Source: Rhodococcoides fascians NBRC 12155 = LMG 3623 (GTDB taxonomy: Bacteria; Actinomycetota; Actinomycetes; Mycobacteriales; Mycobacteriaceae). Taken from it: DNA of 64,000 nt. This document shows positions 17,683 through 26,695 of this stretch, piece by piece. The notes under the pieces are model-generated. The model was not told where the DNA came from and searched no databases. It saw only the letters and a list, made by a program, of their open reading frames with translations. The translations under genes were made by a program, and so were the position numbers. Within the stretch, counting starts at the first letter, position 1; every line of letters starts with the position of its first letter. Location of the stretch: positions 154,872-218,871 of the forward strand of contig NZ_BCWW01000011.1 of the NCBI RefSeq assembly GCF_001894785.1, read 5' to 3'.

Positions 17683-19584
17683 TCAGATGGCGTCGGCCAG
17701 TGCTGCGGCCTCGGCGATTCGGGCTCGTTGGAGCACGGGATCGGGGATGGGGATGGCTTTGAGTAGCGCCCGTGTGTACGGGTCCTTCGGTGCGTCGAAG
17801 ATCTGCTCCGTCGGACCCTTCTCGACGAACACTCCGTTGCGCATCACCACCACTTCGTCGGCGAGGTGACGCACCACCGAAAGATCGTGCGAGACGAACA
17901 GATACGCCAGACCGAGCTCCTCCTGCAGATCCTGCAGCAGGTTGAGCACACCCGCCTGGATCGACACGTCGAGAGCAGACACGGGCTCGTCGAGCACCAG
18001 GATCGACGGCTTCAGCGCCAAAGCCCGTGCAATGCCGACTCGTTGGCGCTGCCCGCCGGAGAACTGGGTGGGATACCGATCCGCGAGCTCGGGACGCATT
18101 CCGACGGTGTCCATCAGTTCTCGAACTCGGCGGGTTCGCTCGTCGACCGGGACGCCGTTGATCTTCAGCGGCTCGGCGATGATCTCCCCCACCGGCATGC
18201 GCGGGTCGAGCGAGCCCATCGGATCCTGGAACACGATTTGGATGTGGGCGCGCAACTTTCGTTGCTCGGCGCGGCTCAGGCTGTAGGGCTCGACGCCGTT
18301 GATCTTGATCGAACCCTGCTGCGGCTTCGCGAATTCCATGATCTCGAGGAGAGTCGTGGACTTTCCGCACCCGGACTCACCGACGATCGCCAGTGTGGAC
18401 CCCGCATGCACATCGAAGCTGATGCCCTGCACCGCAGGCACTTCCCCAGCCCGACGCCGCAGCACGGAACCCTTGAACATCGGGTAGCTCTTGTGCAGGT
18501 CGGTCACCGACAGCACCGGAGCGTCCTTGGACACCGTCACCACGAGCTCCGCGGGGGCCTCCGACCGTGGGGCACCCTCGAACTCGGCCTCCACCGACTC
18601 GGCCGTCGCCGCGTCGACGCGGATGCACGCCGCCCTGTGATTCGGTGCCACCTGAACCAACGGCGGTTCGCCTTCGTCGCAGGCCTCCGTGTGCAACGGA
18701 CACCGGGGCCCGAACGGGCAGCCCGTCGGGAGATTCACCAGGGCGGGCGGCGTGCCCTCGATAGGCACCAGCCGCTCCTGCGCGGGACGATCCGGGCGAG
18801 GCACGGATCCGAGCAAGCCGACGGTGTAGGGCATCGACGGGTGTGCGTACAACTCGTCGACCGGAGCTGTCTCGACAGCGCGCCCGGCGTACATGACCAT
18901 GGCCCGGTCGGCAACGCCGGCAACGACTCCCAGGTCGTGGGTGATGAACACGACGCCTGCGCCGGTGACGTCGCGGGCCGTGCGCAGCAGATCCAGGATC
19001 TGGGCTTGGATCGTCACGTCGAGGGCCGTGGTCGGCTCGTCGGCGATGATGAGATCGGGATCGTTTGCGATAGCCATGGCGATGACGACGCGTTGACGCA
19101 TCCCTCCGGAGAACTCGTGCGGGTAGGACTTTGCCCGTGTTCTCGGATCGGCGATGCCGACCAGATCGAGCAGTTCCAGGGTGCGGTCGTGGACCTTCGC
19201 CTTGCTCAGCGAGGGGTTGTGCACGGAGATCGCCTCGGCAATCTGGTCGCCGATGCGGTAGATGGGCGTCAACGCCGTCAGCGGATCCTGCGAGATCATC
19301 GCTACCGAACGTCCACGCTCACGCGACATTTCGCGGTCGGACAGGCCGAGCAGTTGACGGCCGTTCAGTTCGATGGATCCGGTGACCCGCGCGGACTCCG
19401 GGAGCAAACCCATGACCGCGAGGGACGACACCGACTTGCCTGAGCCGGACTCGCCGACGATGGCCATGACCTCGCCCTTGTCGACCTGGTAGTCCAAGCC
19501 TCGCACTGCGGTGACGCGCCCCTCCTCGCTGGGAAAGCTGACCTCGAGTCCGCTGACCTTCAACACCGGCACTGTCTCAGCCAC
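17683..19584 (-). CDS. Dual-domain peptide/nickel-type ABC transporter ATPase
   Basis: 633 residues, a DppD-DppF type fusion of two ATPase domains. The first has P-loop GESGSGKS (residues 44-51), signature FSGGMRQRV and Walker [13 protein letters not shown]. The second has P-loop GESGCGKS, signature FSGGQRQRV and Walker [13 protein letters not shown]. Each half is followed by the oligopeptide-type C-terminal region with a Cys-containing [15 protein letters not shown] segment after the first. It powers the importer formed with the two permeases. Its start overlaps the permease stop by eight bases, so translation is coupled. Confidence 0.93.
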   Translation of the reverse strand: MAETVPVLKVSGLEVSFPSEEGRVTAVRGLDYQVDKGEVMAIVGESGSGKSVSSLAVMGLLPESARVTGSIELNGRQLLGLSDREMSRERGRSVAMISQDPLTALTPIYRIGDQIAEAISVHNPSLSKAKVHDRTLELLDLVGIADPRTRAKSYPHEFSGGMRQRVVIAMAIANDPDLIIADEPTTALDVTIQAQILDLLRTARDVTGAGVVFITHDLGVVAGVADRAMVMYAGRAVETAPVDELYAHPSMPYTVGLLGSVPRPDRPAQERLVPIEGTPPALVNLPTGCPFGPRCPLHTEACDEGEPPLVQVAPNHRAACIRVDAATAESVEAEFEGAPRSEAPAELVVTVSKDAPVLSVTDLHKSYPMFKGSVLRRRAGEVPAVQGISFDVHAGSTLAIVGESGCGKSTTLLEIMEFAKPQQGSIKINGVEPYSLSRAEQRKLRAHIQIVFQDPMGSLDPRMPVGEIIAEPLKINGVPVDERTRRVRELMDTVGMRPELADRYPTQFSGGQRQRVGIARALALKPSILVLDEPVSALDVSIQAGVLNLLQDLQEELGLAYLFVSHDLSVVRHLADEVVVMRNGVFVEKGPTEQIFDAPKDPYTRALLKAIPIPDPVLQRARIAEAAALADAI

Positions 19585-20497
19585 GTGCCTGTCCCCTCGT
19601 CGAGTTCGGATCGAATGCGTCGCGCAGGCCGTCGCCGACGAAGTTCGTCGCCAGCACGATCAATACCAGTGCGCCACAGCAGAACGCGAACAGCCACGGA
19701 TACGTCAACGCGGACGATGTACCGTCTGCGATCAGCGTGCCGAGCGAGACGTCGGGTCGCTGGACACCGAAGCCGAAGTAGCTCAGCGATGCCTCCCCGA
19801 TGATGGCGATACCCACGTTCAGCGTGACGTCGACGATGAGGATCGACGCCATCGACGGCAGCACGTGCTTGCCGATCACGCTGCTCGGTGTTGCGCCCAT
19901 GTACTTTGCGGCGCGGATGAATTCGCGTTCACGTAGGGACCGCGTCATCGCGCGAATGATGCGTGAGGTGATCATCCACGCGAAGGCCGCGAGCAGCAGC
20001 ACCAGGATGAAGAAGCTCTTGTCGCGGAACAACGGAGAGCAGATAGCGATCACCAGGAAGCTGGGTACGACGAGCAATACATCGGCGACCCACATCAGCG
20101 CGCGGTCGGTCCAACCGCCGAAGTACCCCGCCACCGCGCCGACGACGCCGGCAAGCACCGTGGAAATGAGCGCGACGAGCATGCCGATGATCAGCGACTT
20201 CTGCAGACCGCGCAGCGTCTGAGCCAGAACATCCTGGCCGATCTGATTGGTGCCGAACCAGTGTCGTGTGGTCGGCGGCGAGTTGAGCGCGTACGCGTCG
20301 AGTTCCTCGTAGGTGAACGGGATGAAATGCGGGAGCACGAACGCGCCGACGAACATCGCGAGAAGGACCACGATGCCCACCAGCGCCGGCCGGTTACGCA
20401 GGAACCGGCGCAGCACCAACCGCCGACGGGTGATCGGGGCAGACGAGTCGATCGGGCCCTCGACCGCAGCGATCTCGGGAACCACAGGTGTCACCAT
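19577..20497 (-). CDS. ABC transporter permease, DppC type
   Basis: 306 residues. An N-terminal cytoplasmic tail with arginines ([18 protein letters not shown]) leads into a first membrane helix. An extracytoplasmic region ([19 protein letters not shown], the DppC-type segment) follows, then further helices carrying the EAA loop ([22 protein letters not shown]) that docks to the ATPase. It pairs with the permease at 20530 as the channel of the importer. Overlaps the ATPase start downstream. Confidence 0.92.
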   Translation of the reverse strand: MVTPVVPEIAAVEGPIDSSAPITRRRLVLRRFLRNRPALVGIVVLLAMFVGAFVLPHFIPFTYEELDAYALNSPPTTRHWFGTNQIGQDVLAQTLRGLQKSLIIGMLVALISTVLAGVVGAVAGYFGGWTDRALMWVADVLLVVPSFLVIAICSPLFRDKSFFILVLLLAAFAWMITSRIIRAMTRSLREREFIRAAKYMGATPSSVIGKHVLPSMASILIVDVTLNVGIAIIGEASLSYFGFGVQRPDVSLGTLIADGTSSALTYPWLFAFCCGALVLIVLATNFVGDGLRDAFDPNSTRGQARG

Positions 20498-20529
20498 CGC
20501 CGGTCCTTTCCTCTACTCGAAGTGGTGGG

Positions 20530-21510
20530 TCAGTCCGCGTAGCGAACGCGCGGATCCAAAGCAGCAGTGAAGATGTCGGTCAACATTCCGGAAACCAGGA
20601 CCGACAGCGCCGTGAAGAGCGAGACCGCGAGCGTGATGTTGATGTCCTGACTGGTGATGCCGTAGATCAGCCAGTCACCCATGCCGTACCAGCCGAACAC
20701 GCGCTCGGTGAACGTCGCGCCGGTGATCACCGCACCCATACCGAATGCGAACAGCGTGGCCATAGGGATCAACGCAGTACGGAAGCCGTGCTTGAAGATT
20801 GCGCGACCGCGCGTGAGCCCCTTGCCGCGGGCAGTACGGATGTAGTCCATGTTCAGCTCGTCGAGCATCGAACTGCGCATGTACCGGCTGTAACCGCCGA
20901 TGGTGAACAACATCAGCACGACGGTCGGCAACAACAAATGTTGTGCGCGGTCGAGTATTTCGTTCATCAGACCGGGGGCGAGCGTCGTGGACGTCTCACC
21001 GGTGTACTGGAAGAACTGACTGCCGGTGCTCTGATTGACCTGCACAGCAAGGTACTTGAGCACCGGGGCCAAAACCAGGATCGGGGTGCTGATGAGAATG
21101 AACGTCACGACCGTCGCGACGTGATCGAAAATCTTGTACTGCCGGACGGCGCCGTACGCACCGACGAGTGTTCCCAGTACCGCGCCGAGGACGGTGCCGA
21201 GCACGACCAACCGCAGCGAGACCAGGATGCGTCGCCACAGTTCGTCGTTGACCGAGCCCGCAGCAATGGTCTGACCGAAGTCACCGTGAAGAACGGCCCA
21301 CAGCCATTTCAGATACCGCAATACCGGATTGTCGTCGAGGTGCAGTGCCGCACGCTTGGCGTCGAGTACAGCATCCGACGGCGGCGGGTTGCGGCTGAGC
21401 AGATTCGACAGTGGATCGAACGTGAGCGAGGCCAGCAAGTACGTGAGAAACGTCGCGATGATCAGCAGGACGACGTAATTCAGCAACCTGCGTGCAAGAT
21501 AACCGCCCAC
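20530..21510 (-). CDS. ABC transporter permease, DppB type
   Basis: 326 residues from a GTG at 21510, chosen because GGAAGG lies nine bases upstream; an in-frame ATG at 21567 would add 19 residues. The start GGYLARRLLNYVVLLIIATFL is the typical DppB first helix. The EAA loop appears as YIRTARGKGLTRGRAIFKHGFR, followed by LIPMATLFAFGMGAVITGA and the terminal RVFGWYGMGDWL segment. First gene of the importer operon, with 30-odd bases to the second permease. The promoter should lie in the 21511-21799 gap. Confidence 0.92.
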   Translation of the reverse strand: MGGYLARRLLNYVVLLIIATFLTYLLASLTFDPLSNLLSRNPPPSDAVLDAKRAALHLDDNPVLRYLKWLWAVLHGDFGQTIAAGSVNDELWRRILVSLRLVVLGTVLGAVLGTLVGAYGAVRQYKIFDHVATVVTFILISTPILVLAPVLKYLAVQVNQSTGSQFFQYTGETSTTLAPGLMNEILDRAQHLLLPTVVLMLFTIGGYSRYMRSSMLDELNMDYIRTARGKGLTRGRAIFKHGFRTALIPMATLFAFGMGAVITGATFTERVFGWYGMGDWLIYGITSQDINITLAVSLFTALSVLVSGMLTDIFTAALDPRVRYAD

Positions 21511-21799
21511 GCGCAACCACCTTCCATCAAGCACCACGGCCGTGCCCGACGGCACTGCTCTCGGCATTGTTCACACCGCTTGTTTCCTGCGTGTTTCGTT
21601 AGCGGTGGAAACGGACAATCCTCAAGATAGCACCAAGAATTCGTTTTTCGACGACGGTTGCGAAACTCTTACCGACACTTCGGACAATGCGGAATCATCG
21701 GTCGCAGAACGAGTCTGACGACCTGGCTGTCGTAGGGTCGCCTAATTCATCGGCTCACCGAACGCATTCGCGACAATGCGGACAGGAGACGAATAGGCG

Positions 21800-22786
21800 G
21801 TGCTCGCACGCGTCGGTAGATTCACTGCCATGCCGACAGACTCCACACCCGACGGATTCGCCCTCGAACGCTTCGACGTCACCGATTCCGGGGCCATTGC
21901 CACGATCTTCGCCGCCAAGGACTACAGAAACGGAATCTACGTTCTGCATTTCGCAGACAACGCGGCCTTCGTGGGCTACTCCGAATCACTCGCGGCCCGA
22001 GTGCAAGCCGACCGCGAGATATGGCCAGACATCGAGGCCCTCGAGGTTGCACCCGGTGCCGCAGATCGTCTGGAGCAGCTCACCGATCTCGTGTCCCAGC
22101 TCCACCCCCTGCGACAACGCCCGTCGGAGCCCACCGCAATCGGCGAAACTCCGGGAGTGAAGACGGCACTGCCCAAAGAACGAGCCAAGCGCACGACGCT
22201 CCTCGACGCGGCCGTAGGACGCAGTCGTCGCCAATTCTGGGAACTGTCCGACCACATCGCGTACCCCGCCATCCGCAGCATCGTGGCCGACTACATCAAC
22301 TCGTCGATCCCCGACCCAGCCAACACCGCGAAATACCTCTGGCAGACAGCCGCTCTGTCCGACGTACAGGACGACACCGGTCCGCGACGATTGCTGACGC
22401 TGACGTGCGGCGGCTTCGAGACCCTGCGAGTCGACGAAATCGTGCACGACGACGACACGATCGAACTCGACCTGCGCATCAACACCAACGTTCCGCGCGA
22501 CCGGACCGACGAGCAACTCGAGGTCTCCAACGAAACCGTCAGCGCCGGACGGGGACCGTACCGAGAGGAGCGGGTCTGGTCGTGGTCGATCGACCTCGGC
22601 GCGTTACTGGAAGAAGACGTGGACGTCGACCTCGGTATCGACGACGACACGTTCGACGATCTCGCGTACGGCCTCAACGCGCGGCTGATGCGGTCCGGAA
22701 ACTCAACGGGCGCAGCGGCACACAACAACGATCTCGCGGCCGACCTACTCGCCGAGGCGTACCGGCAGCTGTTCGAGGCCGAGTGA
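21800..22786 (+). CDS. GIY-YIG nuclease-like protein
   Basis: 328 residues from a GTG at 21800, preceded by AGGAG at 10 bases; an ATG at 21830 is the alternative. Near residue 45 is GIYVLHFADNAAFVGYSESLAARV broken as GIY...VGYS, the two-part core of a GIY-YIG domain, followed by a helix. After residue 110 the sequence is unlike known nucleases: LTCGGFETLRVDEIV, then a very acidic C-terminal part (EEDVDVDLGIDDDTFDDLAYG). The stop overlaps the next gene (GTGA), so the two products are probably made together. A nuclease role is inferred from the first domain only. Confidence 0.62.
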   Translation: MLARVGRFTAMPTDSTPDGFALERFDVTDSGAIATIFAAKDYRNGIYVLHFADNAAFVGYSESLAARVQADREIWPDIEALEVAPGAADRLEQLTDLVSQLHPLRQRPSEPTAIGETPGVKTALPKERAKRTTLLDAAVGRSRRQFWELSDHIAYPAIRSIVADYINSSIPDPANTAKYLWQTAALSDVQDDTGPRRLLTLTCGGFETLRVDEIVHDDDTIELDLRINTNVPRDRTDEQLEVSNETVSAGRGPYREERVWSWSIDLGALLEEDVDVDLGIDDDTFDDLAYGLNARLMRSGNSTGAAAHNNDLAADLLAEAYRQLFEAE

Positions 22787-23406
22787 CCGACCGCCTCTGG
22801 TACGTCGCATACGGCTCGAACCTGTTGCGAGAGAGGTTCTCCGTCTATCTGACGGGCTCCGAGGACGGATCGGAGTTCGGGGCGCATCCACCGGCACCCT
22901 CGTCGGCAGCGGTCGAGGCCGAACGCTGGTTGTGGATCGATCACGCCCTGTACTTCGCTGGCGTGTCCCGACGGTGGACCGGGGCGTCGGCCTTCGTGTC
23001 ACTGACGACCGATCCCGCCGAACCGTCACTGGCGCACGGATACCTGATCGACGGCGCGCGGTTGGCGCATGTTGCCGCAGTGGAGAACGTGGTCGATTCC
23101 GTCGATATCTCGGCTGTGGAATCGCAGGGCATCGGCGAGTGGGCCGCACTCGACATCGACCGCCGAGGTGAAGCATACCGAGGGAAATACGATGCGCTGC
23201 TACGGCTTCCGGACATCGACGGACTGCCCGCGTTCACGCTGACGAGTTCGATCGTGCGGGAGCACGGCGAACCGTCGAGCAGGTATCTCTCGACGATCCG
23301 GCGTGGACTACTGTCCGCAGAAATCGACATGGACGTCGACGCCTACCTCGACGCCGCCGCCGGACGCGTCACTTCAACGCGTCGAGGTTGGTCTTCAGAA
23401 GCATGA
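22783..23406 (+). CDS. Gamma-glutamylcyclotransferase-like (AIG2/GGCT fold) protein
   Basis: 207 residues from a GTG in a GTGA overlap with the previous gene. The N-terminal WYVAYGSNL is the diagnostic nucleotide/glutamyl-loop motif of the GGCT-like fold. YFAGVSRRWTG and AHGYLIDGARLAHVAAVEN continue the domain. Related proteins release 5-oxoproline from gamma-glutamyl peptides, but many bacterial members have unknown substrates. Its pairing with a GIY-YIG-like protein is unusual. Its last 38 bases overlap the convergent DUF4185 gene. Confidence 0.7.
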   Translation: MTDRLWYVAYGSNLLRERFSVYLTGSEDGSEFGAHPPAPSSAAVEAERWLWIDHALYFAGVSRRWTGASAFVSLTTDPAEPSLAHGYLIDGARLAHVAAVENVVDSVDISAVESQGIGEWAALDIDRRGEAYRGKYDALLRLPDIDGLPAFTLTSSIVREHGEPSSRYLSTIRRGLLSAEIDMDVDAYLDAAAGRVTSTRRGWSSEA

Positions 23407-24637
23407 CGTTGTAATCGGACCACCGAGAAGCCGTGAAGTACAGGTCTTTTCCGCTCGACATCGGGTGAATGAACGGCGCGTAGATGCCGCCTGCCGTCTG
23501 GTTGGCGTCGAGAATCGTCCTCGGTTCGCTCCACGGCCCCTCCGGGTTTTCCGCCGTGCGCGCCACCAGCGTCCGGTTGTTCTCGTTGCCGTACATCATG
23601 ACGTACCGGCCGAGGTAGTCGTTCCACGCCACCGACATCTCGCTGACCGGGCCCTTCACCGCGGCGACGGTATCGCCGACGTTCTTGGACCATTGCTTGG
23701 CCGGATCGGGGTCTTGCGTCGAATACTCGTACGCGTCGAGATTCTCGATCTGATCGGGCGCGACTCGGGAGACGAACGCGTCGCCGAATCGTCCGTTGGG
23801 AGTACCGAACTGGTACAGGTATTGACCGTCTTGTCCCAGAACATAAGCGCTCTGCTGGAACTTGCCCTGACTTTCGTGGACGTTGGTGAAGCCCGGGATC
23901 GTGACACCCTTGTTGACGCGGATCGTCTTGGGATCCGTCGTCCAATTCTGGCCGTTGTCGGTCGATTTGGCCGTTGCCGAGTAGTTCGTGATCCAGCGAC
24001 CGGGCGTGCCCCAGCTCTGCACCGACATGTAGTTGATGTACTGGGTGTTGCCGATCGCGATAGCCGCCGTGGGGATGGTCGTGTCCTCGACGCTCGGTAG
24101 CTTCGCGCTCGAGATGATCTCGGCGGCGTAACGCGGATTGTTCGCTCTGACAACCGCACCCGAGGTGGTGTTCGCAGAGTCGGCCGGACCGATCGTGATG
24201 CCCTGCGACAGGTTCGTCGACGCCTTGTCCGAGCGAAAGAGTGCATTGCTGCGCCACTGGGCATTGCCGGAGGAGCAATCACCGAACGTGTCGCCGAAGG
24301 CCATCAAGATCTGGCCCGCTCCGTTGTCCCAGGTGATTCCGAGGTCGGTGCCGGACATCGCCAGGTTGTTGTAGGTGTCGTTCACGCTCTGCGGACCGGT
24401 GACCCAGGCGATGCTCTGGGTGTTCCCGGTGATGCGCGGCAGAGGACCCTGCGGTCCCTGCGGGTTCTTGCCCGACATTCCCGCGCTGCCCGACGAACCG
24501 AACAGCGGTGAGGAGCCCGGCCCACCCAGGCCGCCGCACGGTTCTGCAGAGACGGTCGGCGCAGTCAATGCGCTCAGCCCGCTCACTGCCAGTGCCAGGA
24601 CAGCCCCGACAGCAATATGCCGACTACGTAAGCGCAT
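23369..24637 (-). CDS. Secreted DUF4185 protein, possible endo-D-arabinanase (GH183-like)
   Basis: 422 residues from the ATG at 24637. A Sec signal peptide ends near APTVSA-EPCGG, so the product is secreted. The mature part has the repeated beta-propeller-like pattern of DUF4185: LGITWDNGAGQILMAFGDTFGD, WRSNALFRS, YVLGQDGQYLYQFGTPNGR and MMYGNENNRTLVARTAENP. Some DUF4185 members were shown to cleave D-arabinan of mycobacterial arabinogalactan and form family GH183. Whether this member is an active arabinanase is not shown. A role in remodelling the cell-wall arabinan of this organism is the best guess. Monocistronic. Confidence 0.72.
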   Translation of the reverse strand: MRLRSRHIAVGAVLALAVSGLSALTAPTVSAEPCGGLGGPGSSPLFGSSGSAGMSGKNPQGPQGPLPRITGNTQSIAWVTGPQSVNDTYNNLAMSGTDLGITWDNGAGQILMAFGDTFGDCSSGNAQWRSNALFRSDKASTNLSQGITIGPADSANTTSGAVVRANNPRYAAEIISSAKLPSVEDTTIPTAAIAIGNTQYINYMSVQSWGTPGRWITNYSATAKSTDNGQNWTTDPKTIRVNKGVTIPGFTNVHESQGKFQQSAYVLGQDGQYLYQFGTPNGRFGDAFVSRVAPDQIENLDAYEYSTQDPDPAKQWSKNVGDTVAAVKGPVSEMSVAWNDYLGRYVMMYGNENNRTLVARTAENPEGPWSEPRTILDANQTAGGIYAPFIHPMSSGKDLYFTASRWSDYNVMLLKTNLDALK

Positions 24638-24779
24638 GAACGAACCCACCGTTCCCCTTGTGAAGCACGATACGGATGTGACTGTTGGGACGAGTGTTAC
24701 GCAAATACACTTAGCTCGCAACAATTAGTTCGTGTCGATGCTTGACAAATCGAGCGCTATGGGAATGACACCTATGTGA

Positions 24780-25193
24780 TTACTGCGCGATCAGGCGGGC
24801 GTGCGCGGTGTCGAGCAAGAGCAGAGCCGCTCCCTGCACGACGACCGCCGTTCCGTGACCGATCGCCTGGTCAGCGGTGATTCGGCGGCCGAAGGTGGGC
24901 TTCCGGACGGCGATATGAGCACCGGCCGCGACGTAGAGCACGTCGAGCCCGGCATTGATCCACAGCAACTTGCTCAAACTCTTCGACGTCGGGACCGAGG
25001 AGTTGAGCGCTCCCGCCCCTGCGATCGCCACGTCGATCGCACCCCAACCCGCCGTCTGTTGGCCGAATGCACGACGGGCAGGCGACGAACCGCGGGCCGC
25101 CAACACCGTTCCGGCAAGCACACTCACACCGCCCCACACGGCGAGACGCCGACCGAGTAGTTGGGCTACGGCGGGAGCTTCCATACGAGTCAT
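24780..25193 (-). CDS. Small integral membrane protein, unknown
   Basis: 137 residues from the ATG at 25193. Four hydrophobic segments are visible: LAVWGGVSVLAGTVLAA, QTAGWGAIDVAIAGAGAL, KLLWINAGLDVLYVAAGAHI and HGTAVVVQGAALLLLDTAHA. The first loop has FGQQTAGWGAID, a pattern seen in uncharacterised actinobacterial four-helix proteins. No enzymatic residues stand out. Divergent from a small secreted protein gene across about 100 bases, where both promoters must lie. Confidence 0.65.
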   Translation of the reverse strand: MTRMEAPAVAQLLGRRLAVWGGVSVLAGTVLAARGSSPARRAFGQQTAGWGAIDVAIAGAGALNSSVPTSKSLSKLLWINAGLDVLYVAAGAHIAVRKPTFGRRITADQAIGHGTAVVVQGAALLLLDTAHARLIAQ

Positions 25194-25299
25194 CGCTCCA
25201 GTGTGCCGGGCTCGAACCCGAAGGCGATCCGTAACGCACGGTCCGTTGCTGCCGATCACCGAGCACCGGGTATTCGTGCTCGAAACGAACGGAGTCACC

Positions 25300-25632
25300 A
25301 TGCTGAAGAAGATTCTCGCAGGCGCTGCACTGACGATCGGCGTAGCAGTGCTCGCCGCGCCGACGGCATCCGCTGCGCCCGACGACAACCCGTTCGGCCC
25401 GAAAGACTCGACGTCGAGCTTCGTCAACGCATTCGACCCCGCGGCCTACGGCAGCGCGAGCGAGAGGTCGTTGATCATCAGCCCGTTCGGGACCACACGG
25501 CAAATCGACTGTTCCTCGTTCCATGCCCGCACCTGGTGCACTCAGAACGGCCACGCGCTCACCGACATTCGCATTCCGGCCGGATCGTCGGAATGGGATT
25601 ACCGAATGCTCTACATCTACAACCCGTTCTAA
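25300..25632 (+). CDS. Small secreted protein, unknown
   Basis: 110 residues from the ATG at 25300. A clear Sec signal peptide (MLKKILAGAALTIGVAVLA then PTASA) gives a mature protein of about 85 residues. That part has two cysteines 10 residues apart (DCSSFHARTWC) that could form a disulfide, and an aromatic C-terminus (WDYRMLYIYNPF). No homologous family recognised. Typical of small exported proteins of mycolata. No neighbour suggests a function. Confidence 0.65.
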   Translation: MLKKILAGAALTIGVAVLAAPTASAAPDDNPFGPKDSTSSFVNAFDPAAYGSASERSLIISPFGTTRQIDCSSFHARTWCTQNGHALTDIRIPAGSSEWDYRMLYIYNPF

Positions 25633-25656
25633 CCGTCGGATAAGGCACAGCCGCGA

Positions 25657-26223
25657 TTACAGCCCGAGCGGATGCGCGTCGGCCCCGGGCAACCAACTGT
25701 TGCGCGGCCCGACCCACCCCCTCTCCTTGATCATCTTCTTAGCCGCACGTCGGTGACGGCCGAGGAGGCGGTCGAGGTAGAGGAGCCCGGCCAGATGGTC
25801 GGACTCGTGCTGCAGACACCGCGCCAGATAGCCCGTTCCTTCCACCGTCACCGGGTTGTTCTCCACATCGACACCTGTGACGCGAGCCCAGTGGGCGCGC
25901 CCGGTCGGGAACAGCTCCCCCGGCACGGACAGGCATCCCTCGGTGTCGTCCGGGTCGGGCATCGTCTCCGGGATCTCCGAGGTCTCGAGCACCGGGTTGA
26001 TCACGTGTCCGCGATGACGGACCCCGCCGTCCCGCAGGTCGTAGACGAAGACCGAACGTGGGTCGCCTATTTGGTTGGCCGCCAGGCCCGCACCGGGTGC
26101 AGCCGTATTGGTCTCGAACATGTCCTCGACCAGCGTTGCGAGCTCGTCGTCGAACACCGTCACGCGAGTTGCCGGAGTTGTCAGCCGGGGATCACCGGCA
26201 ACCAGGATCGCTCGAATCGCCAT
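25657..26223 (-). CDS. def: Peptide deformylase
   Basis: 188 residues from the ATG at 26223. All three deformylase motifs are present: GAGLAANQ (residues 44-51), EGCLS with metal ligand Cys97, and QHESDH with ligands His139 and His143 around Glu140. It removes the formyl group from nascent N-terminal methionine. The C-terminal extension after residue 160 ([19 protein letters not shown]) is longer than in E. coli. It stands apart from fmt, which is normally beside the housekeeping def, so this may be one of several copies. Confidence 0.95.
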   Translation of the reverse strand: MAIRAILVAGDPRLTTPATRVTVFDDELATLVEDMFETNTAAPGAGLAANQIGDPRSVFVYDLRDGGVRHRGHVINPVLETSEIPETMPDPDDTEGCLSVPGELFPTGRAHWARVTGVDVENNPVTVEGTGYLARCLQHESDHLAGLLYLDRLLGRHRRAAKKMIKERGWVGPRNSWLPGADAHPLGL

Positions 26224-26286
26224 GAGATGAGGATAGTTTCGCTCCGAGAGCGGCGGAGCCCTGGGCAACGAGGTTACTGTCGATCT

Positions 26287-26682
26287 GTGGCCCACTCCCG
26301 TCGTACCTCCACCGCGCACCCCGCAGACAAGGTGTGCGCGTCGTGCGGTCGGCGGATCGAGTGGCGCAAGAAGTGGGAGAAGAACTGGGATGACGTCAAG
26401 TACTGCAGCGACACCTGCCGGCGGCGCAAAGTGAGTGCAACCGACAAGGAACTCGAAGACAAAATCCGATCCTTGCTCGACGCCCGATCACGCGACGCCA
26501 CGATCTGCCCCTCGGATGTGGCACGAGCTCTGTCCGACGACGCCTGGCGCGACTTGATGGAGCCCGTTCGCCGCGCGGCCCGACGTATGGTTGACGCCGG
26601 CGAAGTTGAGATCACCCAGAAGGGGTCGGTCATAGATCCCTCGACCGCAAAAGGACCGATCCGGATCCGCTGGAAGCGTTGA
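26287..26682 (+). CDS. DUF2256/DUF3253 domain protein
   Basis: 131 residues from a GTG at 26287. The N-terminal zinc-ribbon-like DUF2256 part has [18 protein letters not shown] and [10 protein letters not shown], giving four cysteines in two pairs. The C-terminal DUF3253 part ([20 protein letters not shown] and [20 protein letters not shown]) resembles a small winged-helix. A nucleic-acid-binding role is plausible, but none is established. Divergent from the deformylase, and 13 bases before the DUF222/HNH gene. Confidence 0.8.
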   Translation: MAHSRRTSTAHPADKVCASCGRRIEWRKKWEKNWDDVKYCSDTCRRRKVSATDKELEDKIRSLLDARSRDATICPSDVARALSDDAWRDLMEPVRRAARRMVDAGEVEITQKGSVIDPSTAKGPIRIRWKR

Positions 26683-26695
26683 CGGAAACCTGTCG

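Noticed and set aside
24735..24779. TTGACA -35 box before a plus-strand gene
   Set aside because: No -10 at proper spacing and no plus-strand gene follows; the next gene is on the minus strand.
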